NCBI GenBank assembly: GCA_964573545.1
Contig: CAZNJQ010000022.1
Location: forward strand, 1 to 11,017
Direction: 5' to 3'
From: CAZNJQ01 sp964573545
Lineage (GTDB): Bacteria > Patescibacteriota > Minisyncoccia > Phycocordibacterales > UBA2135
DNA: 11,017 bases
The translations under genes were made by a program, and so were the position numbers. Of this stretch, positions 5,029 to 11,017 are shown one piece after another (position 1 is the first letter of the stretch; every line of letters begins with the position of its first letter). Under the pieces are notes generated by a model that did not search any database, was not told where the DNA came from, and was given only the letters and a program-made list of their open reading frames with translations.

Positions 5029-5105
5029 ATATTTTTCTGTAGAACGTTCTCTTTTGGCTTTCGGTTCTTTATTGGCGACGCAAGGTAAGGGAATCCATAT
5101 TTCAA

Positions 5106-5134
5106 TTGAGGGTGAGACGGAAATTCGCTATTAT
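5106..5134 (+). promoter_or_regulatory. second candidate promoter of the HtrA-like gene
   Basis: TTGAGG (5106-5111), 17 nt, TATTAT (5129-5134), predicting a start near 5141 and a leader of about 45 nt to the ATG at 5187. It is a weaker -35 than the promoter at 5000 but better placed for the gene. Confidence 0.45.
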
Positions 5135-5186
5135 TGATTATATATAAGAAGATAAGGGCAATTAACCATAAGCGCGCATAAACACC

Positions 5187-6104
5187 ATGGAAGATTTAGA
5201 CGCCACACAATTAATACTTCTCGCCCTTCTGGTGAGCTTTGTGACTTCGATCGCGACAGGAATCGTGACAGTAACCCTTATGGACCAGGCACCGCCCGCG
5301 GTCACGCAGACCATAAGCCGCGTTGTCGAGAAGACGGTTGAAGTGATGGTGCCTCCCAAGACGACACCAAGCACTCCGCAGACGGTGATCATAAAAGAAG
5401 AAGATCTCATCGTCGATGCTGCCGAGAAAAACTCTGCAAACGTTGTCACAGTTGGACAACTGAAGAAGCGTTTCACATTGGGCATTATCGGTACGGCGGC
5501 GAATAAAGATGACTTTCAGGTGACCCCGATAGGGACCGGCTTTGTCATCACCAAGGATGGTTTTTTGGTTGCGCAAGACATCGTTGTCGGCGCAGAAGAG
5601 CAATTGGTGATCAAGAACGCAGCGGGGCACTTTTTCAAAGTGCAGATCGTCGCGCGTGACGAGAAAAACAATATCGCGCTCCTGCAATCGGGTGAGCCGA
5701 TAACCGTTGGAATTCCGGGTGGTGGGGCGAGCGAAATCTCAGAGGTTCGCGGTTTTACCGACACAATACTTGCAAATTCAGACACGGTTCGTATCGGGCA
5801 GACTGCGATTGCTCTGGGAAGAGATGAGGGGCTTTTACTCCTTCTCGGTGTCGTCTCAAGGCTTGAGACGCTTCCAAAAGAAGGTGAGAAGCCGACAATC
5901 CTTGCCGTTTTTACGACCATAGAAGGAGGAGGCCATTATGTGGGGGGGCCGCTCTTGGGGACGGACGCACGTGTCTTGGGTATTACCATGACAACCAAAG
6001 ATGGTGTCCGGTTCACGGTGCCTGCGAACTCCCTGAAAATTCTCATAGAAGGCTACAAAAAAGGTCTTGAAGAGAAAGCAAAAGCACCCGCAGAATCGAT
6101 ATAA
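5187..6104 (+). CDS. Membrane-anchored HtrA/trypsin-like protein lacking the catalytic triad
   Basis: The 305-aa product has one N-terminal transmembrane segment (about 8-32, LILLALLVSFVTSIATGIVT), a Pro/Thr-rich linker (about 55-66) and a chymotrypsin-fold domain (about 80-295) placed outside the membrane. The fold is read from the HtrA-like landmarks GTGFVITKDGFLVAQDIVVG, NNIALLQ, IGQTAIALG and GGPLLGTDARVLGI. At the catalytic positions it has Ile132 where HtrA has His (TNxHV), Asn162 where it has Asp (DxAVLK) and Val252 where it has Ser (GNSGG). No PDZ domain follows. By family logic it cannot be an active serine protease; a binding or scaffold role is inferred. It has its own promoter candidates and precedes the Hsp100 gene by 104 nt. 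No Shine-Dalgarno is seen. Confidence 0.78.
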   Translation: MEDLDATQLILLALLVSFVTSIATGIVTVTLMDQAPPAVTQTISRVVEKTVEVMVPPKTTPSTPQTVIIKEEDLIVDAAEKNSANVVTVGQLKKRFTLGIIGTAANKDDFQVTPIGTGFVITKDGFLVAQDIVVGAEEQLVIKNAAGHFFKVQIVARDEKNNIALLQSGEPITVGIPGGGASEISEVRGFTDTILANSDTVRIGQTAIALGRDEGLLLLLGVVSRLETLPKEGEKPTILAVFTTIEGGGHYVGGPLLGTDARVLGITMTTKDGVRFTVPANSLKILIEGYKKGLEEKAKAPAESI

Positions 6105-6137
6105 TACCGACAAGGGGGTGAGGAGATTGGAGGGGTA

Positions 6138-6166
6138 TTGACTTAGTCAATAAAAAGTCGTACAAT
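6138..6166 (+). promoter_or_regulatory. promoter of the Hsp100 gene, with a palindrome over the -35 box
   Basis: TTGACT (6138-6143), 17 nt, TACAAT (6161-6166), giving a leader of about 36 nt before the ATG at 6209. The -35 box is part of a perfect palindrome TTGACTTAGTCAA (6138-6150), a possible repressor site. No CIRCE (HrcA) or CtsR consensus operator was seen in the region. Confidence 0.62.
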
Positions 6167-6208
6167 ACGAGCCATACAATATATCCATATTCATAGACAC
6201 TAAAACGT

Positions 6209-8896
6209 ATGCCGCCATTTGGAAATTTTACATCGAAAGCACGAGAGGCGATTAGACGTGCACATGAGCTTGCGATCGAGCGCGGGCAGAATCATGTGAC
6301 ACCAGTGCATCTTTTGGTCGCCTTGCTTCTCCAGGAAGAATCGATGGTTTTATCAATTCTGGAGAAATTGGAAGTCGACACCGTCCTTCTGACGGATTCG
6401 CTTCTGGAGGCAATTGAGGCGCCTGAATCAAGCGGCGTCATTGCTCCGTCATATCAGATCTATCTCACTCCCGAGTTTGCGCGCGTGCTTGAGACAAGTT
6501 CGAAAGTCGCTCAGGAGATGGGGGATGACCTCATCGGAACGGAACATATCTTCGCGGCGCTCACTCAAATTACCAATCAGGCGCGTGAAATTCTCTCGCG
6601 ATTCCGTATTAATCAGGAGAATGTTGCGCGTGTATTGGAGGAGATGAAGCATACGACCATAACCGACACTCCGGCGCCGAAAAAATTCCGCGCGATAGAA
6701 AAATATACGCGGAATCTGACAAAACTCGCACGCGAAGACAAGCTTGACCCGCTCATCGGAAGAGACGCGGAGATCAGCCGCATCATACAGATCCTTTCCC
6801 GTCGTACAAAAAATAATCCGATTCTGATCGGAGAAGCGGGTACTGGGAAGACGGCGATTGCCGAGGGGCTTGCAATCCGTATGGCGCGCGGAGACGTTCC
6901 TGAATCTCTGAAGGGCAAGGAACTTGTTGCACTTGACCTGGGGCTTCTCATCGCCGGTACGAAATATCGCGGCGAGTTTGAAGAGCGGCTCAAGAATATC
7001 ATGAAGGAAATTGAGCGCTCGCAAGGGCACGTTATTTTGTTTATTGATGAAATACACACCATCGTCGGCGCCGGCGCTGCAGAAGGTTCAATGGATGCCT
7101 CAAACATGTTGAAGCCTGCTTTGTCCCGAGGAGAACTCCGTGCTATTGGCGCGACGACGCTCAAAGAATACCAGAAACATATCGAGAAGGACCCTGCGTT
7201 GACGCGGCGATTTCAGCCCGTCTACGTGAATGAACCGTCGGTTGAAGACGCAATCGCGATACTCCGTGGCCTTAAAGAGCGGTATGAACTCTATCACGGC
7301 GTCCGTATCATCGATGACGCGATTATCGCCGCAGTGACGCTCTCGAGTCGTTATATTCCGGACCGATACTTACCCGACAAGGCTGTCGACCTCATCGATG
7401 AAGCGGCGTCGTCGCTTCGCATGGCGCTTGAAAACAAACCGCCCGTGCTTGAAGAGGCGCACAGGAGAGAAATGCGGCTCCAAATAGAAAAAGAGGCGCT
7501 CAAAAGAGAGGCAGAGGCTACAGAGGGTTCAAAAGCGAAAAGCCGCCGGAAACAGATCGACAAAGAGCTTGCTGACCTGAAAGAGAAGACGCGAGAGCTT
7601 GAGCTCAAATGGCAGAATGAAAAAAATCTGCTCACGGATATCAGCCGTTTCAAGAAAGAACTTGAAGCGCTTCGTCTTGAGGCAGAGTCTGCGGAATTTC
7701 AAGCGGATCTTTCGCGCGCCGCGGAGATCCGGTATGGGAAAATTCCGACGCTTGAAAAAGATTTGAAAGGGAAAGAGGCGCGGCTCAAAAAACTTCAGCG
7801 CTCTCGGAGAATTTTAAAAGAGGAGGTGACCGAAGAAGACATCGCAAGCGTCGTCTCCATATGGACACATATTCCTGTTGCGAAGATGCTCGAAGAGGAG
7901 GCGGAGAAATTGGGGCGCATGGACGAGGAATTAAGGAAGCGGGTTGTGGGGCAGGATGAAGCTATCCGGAGCGTCGCGGACGCGGTGAAGCGTTCCCGCG
8001 CCGGCATTGCGGATCCGCGCCGCCCGATCGCATCGTTCATGTTCTTGGGTCCGACAGGTGTCGGTAAAACCGAACTCACAAAAGCGCTTGCGGAATTTAT
8101 GTTCAACGACGACAAGGCGCTTATCCGCGTCGACATGTCGGAATTCATGGAACGACATTCCGTTTCGAAAATGATCGGTTCGCCGCCGGGTTATGTAGGA
8201 TACGAAGAAGGGGGTGCGCTCACCGAGAAAGTTCGCCACAGGCCGTATTCGATCGTCCTCTTTGACGAAATCGAGAAAGCACATCCGGAAGTGTTCAATA
8301 TTCTGCTTCAGGTGCTTGATGATGGACGGCTGACTGATGCGAAAGGGCGCGTGGTCAATTTCAAAAATACCGTTATCATCATGACTTCAAACGTCGGCTC
8401 CGAATATATCAATAAAATGGAGCGGATAGGGTTCGGAAAATCTTCCGAAGAGGCGACCTTCGAAACTCTGAAAGAAAAAGTTCTGGAGAGTTTGCGCGAC
8501 AAGTTCAGGCCGGAATTCCTGAATCGTCTTGACGAAATCGTCGTTTTCGGGATCTTGAATCACGAGGCAATCAACAAGATCGTCGAGATACAGGTATCGG
8601 ATGTCGTGAAGCGCCTCGCAGAAAAGGAAATCAAGCTCACCATTTCACGGGATGTCTTTAAATACTTGGGCGAGAAAGGATACAATCCGCAGTATGGCGC
8701 ACGGCCGCTGAAGCGTCTTATCCAGAATAAAATACTAACCTCTGTCGCATCTCTTATGATTTCGCACGGCGTGACAGAGGGTGGAGAGATATCGGTTTCT
8801 TTAAAAAACGGAGAGATCGCGATCGACGTGAAGAAAAAACTGACGGACCGGAAGAGACCGAAACAGGCAAAAAAACTTACTGAGGTCACTTCATAA
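6209..8896 (+). CDS. clpB: Hsp100 AAA+ ATPase, ClpB-like with a ClpC-type IGF loop
   Basis: The 895-aa cytoplasmic hexameric unfoldase has two ATPase domains. The N-domain (1-145) has two Clp-N repeats (FTSKAREAIRRAHELA and LTPEFARVLETSSKVA). NBD1 has Walker A GEAGTGKT (208-215), Walker B VILFIDEIHT and pore loop GTKYRGEFEE. A coiled-coil middle domain (about 415-530) ends in LKEEVTEEDIASVVSIWTHI. NBD2 has Walker A GPTGVGKT (614-621), Walker B VLFDEIEKAHPE and pore loop GYVGYEEGG. The Walker-to-Walker distance of 406 residues fits ClpB (about 400) and is far longer than ClpC (about 335), which makes it a disaggregase by architecture. Yet after TSNVGS it carries IGF (740-742), and SNVGS to FRPEF is spaced as in ClpC, where the loop docks ClpP. 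The gene symbol follows the middle domain. No clpP is in the window. Confidence 0.92.
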   Translation: MPPFGNFTSKAREAIRRAHELAIERGQNHVTPVHLLVALLLQEESMVLSILEKLEVDTVLLTDSLLEAIEAPESSGVIAPSYQIYLTPEFARVLETSSKVAQEMGDDLIGTEHIFAALTQITNQAREILSRFRINQENVARVLEEMKHTTITDTPAPKKFRAIEKYTRNLTKLAREDKLDPLIGRDAEISRIIQILSRRTKNNPILIGEAGTGKTAIAEGLAIRMARGDVPESLKGKELVALDLGLLIAGTKYRGEFEERLKNIMKEIERSQGHVILFIDEIHTIVGAGAAEGSMDASNMLKPALSRGELRAIGATTLKEYQKHIEKDPALTRRFQPVYVNEPSVEDAIAILRGLKERYELYHGVRIIDDAIIAAVTLSSRYIPDRYLPDKAVDLIDEAASSLRMALENKPPVLEEAHRREMRLQIEKEALKREAEATEGSKAKSRRKQIDKELADLKEKTRELELKWQNEKNLLTDISRFKKELEALRLEAESAEFQADLSRAAEIRYGKIPTLEKDLKGKEARLKKLQRSRRILKEEVTEEDIASVVSIWTHIPVAKMLEEEAEKLGRMDEELRKRVVGQDEAIRSVADAVKRSRAGIADPRRPIASFMFLGPTGVGKTELTKALAEFMFNDDKALIRVDMSEFMERHSVSKMIGSPPGYVGYEEGGALTEKVRHRPYSIVLFDEIEKAHPEVFNILLQVLDDGRLTDAKGRVVNFKNTVIIMTSNVGSEYINKMERIGFGKSSEEATFETLKEKVLESLRDKFRPEFLNRLDEIVVFGILNHEAINKIVEIQVSDVVKRLAEKEIKLTISRDVFKYLGEKGYNPQYGARPLKRLIQNKILTSVASLMISHGVTEGGEISVSLKNGEIAIDVKKKLTDRKRPKQAKKLTEVTS

Positions 8897-8919
8897 TTCG
8901 CAATAAAGGATGCCTGTAT

Positions 8920-9000
8920 TAGCTCCCCTGCCTGCGCAGGTAGGTCGGCTCGGGAATCGAAAAGCAAGTTTTTCAATTCCTCTCGTCATACGTCGCTAAT
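8920..9000. repeat. dispersed hairpin repeat, copy 2
   Basis: It shares the left 34-bp block with copy 1 (3546-3579; one C-to-T change that keeps a G-T wobble in the palindrome) and the right block ending TACGTCGCTAAT. The inner stem is different in sequence: GGAATCGAAAA (8953-8963) pairs with TTTTTCAATTCC (8969-8980), with one mismatch. It lies in the 181-bp gap between the convergent Hsp100 and plsC genes and touches the large palindrome at 8997. Confidence 0.8.
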
Positions 9001-9030
9001 CAAAATCCCTCTCGAGAGGGATTTTGATTA
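8997..9030. terminator. perfect 34-bp palindrome, bidirectional terminator candidate
   Basis: Perfect inverted repeat with 17-bp arms centred on CTCGAG (9011-9016). GC-rich core CCCTCTCGAGAGGG, flanked by AAAAT on the left and ATTTT on the right, so each strand offers a stem followed by a T-rich run. Its position between convergent genes (ends at 8896 and 9078) fits a shared terminator. Confidence 0.75.
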
Positions 9031-9049
9031 TGCATTGCGCAGTATGGTA

Positions 9050-9079
9050 TTAAAAGAGCCGCTTTGTGCAAGTGGCTCT
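9050..9079 (-). terminator. intrinsic terminator of plsC
   Basis: On the minus strand AGAGCC (9079-9074) pairs with GGCTCT (9060-9055), extended by CTT/AAG across one mismatch, with a 5-nt loop. TTTTA follows directly. The stem begins at the second base of the plsC TAG stop codon (9080-9078). Confidence 0.6.
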
Positions 9080-9785
9080 ATGCGGTTTCGGAATCAAGAA
9101 GTTCTTTCACACGGAGCATGATGCGGTCAGCTCCTTCCTTGAAATCACTCACCCGGCGTTTCTCTTGTTCGCCGCTCCAGATATCGTGTATCTCAAGCGG
9201 GGAGCCGAAGGAAACCGTAATTTTCATTTTCCCCGCAAGGAAGTTCTTAACCGACATACCGTAGGTTCCGGAAATGGCGACAGGGATAATGATCGGCTGT
9301 ACTTTATACAGGAGATATCCGATGCCGGGTTTCGCGGGCTTCAAAGCGCCGTCCCTTGTTCGTCCGCCTTCCGGGAAAAACAGGATACTTCTGTTGTCGT
9401 GGAGCATGTCTACTTGGTGCTTCAATCTTTCCCTAAAACGATTTTTGGAAAGATATACGGACCATGCCCCGAACGCCTTAAAAAACCATCCCTTATAAAT
9501 ATAAGACCGCCATCCAAAAGTTTCTTTTGATCCGAACAGCTTCGGCTCGTCTGCGGCGAAAAAAAGCGGATTGTGAATGCCGAACAAGGGCAGCGCCGCG
9601 CTTACGACCGGCGGGTCGATTTCGCTCGCATGATTTGCGGCGAATACGATCCCTCGCGTCTTTGCGATGCACACATTCTCAATACCGCGGACCTTAAAGT
9701 CGCAAAATACTGCCAAAAGGAATCGTACGGGAAGATACAGAACTACACGAAGCGCAAACGGGACAGCGCCATATAGCCTCCCCAC
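9078..9785 (-). CDS. plsC: 1-acyl-sn-glycerol-3-phosphate acyltransferase-like protein (PlsC family)
   Basis: The family transfers an acyl group to lysophosphatidic acid at the inner membrane face. The 235-aa product has a hydrophobic N-terminus (about 10-28), the catalytic H-x4-D motif in NHASEIDP (about 51-58), the acceptor-binding motif as FPEGGRTRDG (FPEGTRSR in most relatives, so Gly replaces Thr) and the late IIPVAISGTYG (PVxI/VxG) block. Length is normal. The start is a GTG at 9785, supported by the clear Shine-Dalgarno GGGAGG 5 nt upstream, the best ribosome site in the window. It is monocistronic, convergent with the Hsp100 gene, with its own terminator at 9050-9079. No fatty-acid or other phospholipid genes are nearby, so the real acyl donor and acceptor are unknown. 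Confidence 0.88.
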   Translation of the reverse strand: MGRLYGAVPFALRVVLYLPVRFLLAVFCDFKVRGIENVCIAKTRGIVFAANHASEIDPPVVSAALPLFGIHNPLFFAADEPKLFGSKETFGWRSYIYKGWFFKAFGAWSVYLSKNRFRERLKHQVDMLHDNRSILFFPEGGRTRDGALKPAKPGIGYLLYKVQPIIIPVAISGTYGMSVKNFLAGKMKITVSFGSPLEIHDIWSGEQEKRRVSDFKEGADRIMLRVKELLDSETA

Positions 9786-9905
9786 AACACCCTCCCAGGG
9801 TCGGTTCGGTACGTCTCTCCATATGGTATATCAAACGGATATAAAAAAAAAGATATGTACAAATATATCTGAAAATGTTCTGAATTGATTTGTGTTTTGT
9901 GCGCC

Positions 9906-10026
9906 GGGCAGGAATCTCACTGCCCGCCCGCTATTGCTCGCTAGTTGTGGCTAAGCTAGGCCGACCCCCCGCCCGACCGAAACTACTCGGTCGTTCGGGC
10001 GGGCTTTCCTGTTCGAATCCTGCCAC
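9906..10026. repeat. GC-rich nested hairpins ending in a tRNA T-arm-like scrap
   Basis: In the gap between plsC and the next gene there is a hairpin GGGCAG...CTGCCC (9906-9925). A larger one follows, CCCGCCCG (9968-9975) with CGGGCGGG (9996-10003), containing an inner ACCGA/TCGGT stem. Next to it, GTTCGAATCCTGCCAC (10011-10026) looks like the 3' side of a tRNA T-arm and acceptor, and the inverted near-match GGCAGGAATC lies at 9908-9917. No complete tRNA can be folded. The AT-rich stretch 9786-9900 shows no convincing promoter beyond the plsC Shine-Dalgarno. Confidence 0.5.
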
Positions 10027-10070
10027 TTTGTTCAGGATGGTGAGCAAAGTTGAACCACAAGTTTTTCTCT

Positions 10071-10091
10071 ACCCTGAGCTTGACGAAGGGT
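10071..10091. repeat. short quasi-palindrome, REP-like
   Basis: The core CCCTGAGCTTGACGAAGGG is an imperfect palindrome closely resembling a short intergenic repeat (CCCTTCGACAAGCTCAGGG and variants) that I recall from many bacterial genomes. It sits 32 bp past the end of the hypothetical gene at 10123 and could also act as a weak stem in its 3' region. Only one copy is in the window. Confidence 0.4.
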
Positions 10092-10122
10092 TTGGCGGCA
10101 ATTCAAAGATACCATGCAAAAA

Positions 10123-10650
10123 CTATTTCTTAAATCTGATAGTGCGAAATATCTTCAAGACAGTTTCTTGCTGGGAAGCAGTGAAATTACTTCCATACAA
10201 GTTAAATCTGTTTTGGTTTCCAAGGTCGCCGAAATAAACACCGGTTGTCCCATTGCCAGTCGCTTTTGGCACAACTATTTTTGCTCTATAGCCACCAATG
10301 GTCTCATAAGTAACAACATGATTTGGATCGTTATCTTCTGCAAGGGAATTAGAATACCAACCGAAGTCAAAACTAAGCTTGGCCCCGTCGCCAACAAATT
10401 CGCCAACATAAGAATCTATGCCTTGTAATTTATTAAATTTCCAGCCTGGTGGTAAAGAAAACGTAAAGGAATTGGCATCAACGAATTCCCAATTTGTTGG
10501 CGTTTCATTTATGATCGGCAGGTTACCGTTTGGTGCAGGTGTTGCCAATCGGTTATTCAAAAGGAAATATCCTACTATCCCAACTAAAGCAACTACCAAA
10601 ACTATAAGCGCGATATTTACAAATCCTTTTTGGTTCATACGATTATTCAT
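10123..10650 (-). CDS. Membrane-anchored hypothetical protein
   Basis: Function not recognised. The 175-aa product has a short charged N-terminus (MNNRMNQKGF), one transmembrane helix (about 11-31, VNIALIVLVVALVGIVGYFLL), a low-complexity linker rich in Pro, Asn and Thr (about 35-50) and an extracytoplasmic domain with FTFSLPPGWKFNKL, SFDFGWYSNSL, IVVPKATGNG and FRTIRF. The FSLPPGWK segment followed by alternating strands recalls the PsbP/Mog1-like fold seen in many small CPR surface proteins; this is a weak resemblance. The frame is open upstream to 10962, but that part is repeat-rich and not protein-like, so the ATG at 10650 is used; the ATG at 10638 is also possible. No Shine-Dalgarno is visible. 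AT-rich sequence upstream may hold the promoter. Confidence 0.75.
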   Translation of the reverse strand: MNNRMNQKGFVNIALIVLVVALVGIVGYFLLNNRLATPAPNGNLPIINETPTNWEFVDANSFTFSLPPGWKFNKLQGIDSYVGEFVGDGAKLSFDFGWYSNSLAEDNDPNHVVTYETIGGYRAKIVVPKATGNGTTGVYFGDLGNQNRFNLYGSNFTASQQETVLKIFRTIRFKK

Positions 10651-11017
10651 AATAATTTTTTTTAACTTTTTGATTAAAAAATTTTCTTCCCCCAAAATTA
10701 AAATATGGTTCGAGCCAATGTTTTTAGTCGGGTTCTCTGACAATTCCTCGCTGGTGCAGTATTCTTGAATTAGTCCGAACGGATTTCGCCCGCGACCGCG
10801 GTCGGGACGAGGAAATCCCCCCGCGAAAATTCGGAAAGGCGGCGGTTTGTACTGAGCGACTTGTGGTGAGCGAAACCGAACCAAGTTGAAGTGAGCCGCA
10901 CCGCTGACAATTTCAAGTTTTTCTTTGGCGGATAAATTCGGACGTGCGCGGAGCGCACACAATATTGTTCCTTGAAACTACTATTGACGCAAGGCGAACG
11001 GATTGAAGTTCGTCCCC
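10651..11017. other. non-coding, palindrome-bearing tail of the window
   Basis: No gene can be supported here. The stretch is AT-rich up to about 10710, then GC-rich with the palindromes CGACCGCGGTCG (10793-10804) and GTGCGC GGA GCGCAC (10944-10958). A long minus-strand frame exists to 10962 but is Arg/Pro-rich and follows the palindromes, so it is taken as chance. The last 50 bases show nothing recognisable. Confidence 0.5.

Noticed and set aside
5041..5050. AGAACGTTCT as a LexA/SOS box
   Set aside because: The half-sites are adjacent; known LexA boxes need a spacer (GAAC-N4-GTTC in Firmicutes), and the neighbouring genes are not SOS genes.
6105..6208. CIRCE or CtsR heat-shock operator before the Hsp100 gene
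   Set aside because: Neither consensus was found; only a 13-bp palindrome over the -35 box is present.
10651..10962. N-terminal extension of the hypothetical membrane protein
   Set aside because: The stretch is Arg/Pro-rich, spans palindromes and lies before a normal N-terminus with a transmembrane helix starting at 10650.

Overview
The window looks like a piece of a Candidate Phyla Radiation (Patescibacteria, probably Parcubacteria-like) chromosome. This rests on minimal-length housekeeping proteins (a 506-aa IF-2 with no long N-terminal region), a DUF4446 membrane protein, a short GIY-YIG endonuclease lodged against a tRNA, a lone PlsC-type acyltransferase, weak or absent Shine-Dalgarno sites and many short palindromic repeats. 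TGA is used as a stop, which argues against the recoded Gracilibacteria/Absconditabacteria lineages. The lineage call is inference from gene content; no marker was compared.

Layout. Positions 1-448 hold a minus-strand tRNA cluster: Leu(UAG, cut by the window edge), Lys(CUU), Leu(UAA) and Cys(GCA). Positions 428-960 hold a GIY-YIG gene whose last six codons and stop lie inside tRNA-Cys. It is followed by palindromes, two broken tRNA-Cys 5' fragments and the 3' remnant of a second GIY-YIG copy. Positions 963-3404 are a minus-strand translation block reading DUF4446, infB, rbfA. Positions 3405-3684 are a divergent intergenic region with promoters both ways and copy 1 of a dispersed hairpin repeat.

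Positions 3685-5003 carry a cysteine desulfurase gene (+) whose sixth codon is interrupted by a 135-bp inverted-repeat element flanked by TA. Removing the element with one TA restores the N-terminus MKKRIYLDHAATTP. The interrupted reading frame ends at a TGA that overlaps an ATG in the desulfurase frame. Positions 5187-6104 encode a membrane-anchored HtrA-like protein that has lost all three catalytic residues. Positions 6209-8896 encode a Hsp100 ATPase with a ClpB-sized coiled coil and a ClpC-style IGF loop. Positions 8897-9079 hold copy 2 of the repeat and two terminators between convergent genes. Positions 9078-9785 are plsC (-). Positions 9786-11017 are repeat-rich, with one small membrane-anchored protein of unknown function (-).

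How the genes fit together. The tRNAs, IF-2, RbfA and the desulfurase (sulfur donor for tRNA thiolation and Fe-S clusters) serve translation. The Hsp100 ATPase and the HtrA-like protein look like protein quality control or envelope functions. The most interesting material is the desulfurase interruption, the GIY-YIG/tRNA-Cys modules, the catalytically dead HtrA-like protein, the hybrid Hsp100, and a dispersed repeat whose stem sequence changes while its pairing is kept.
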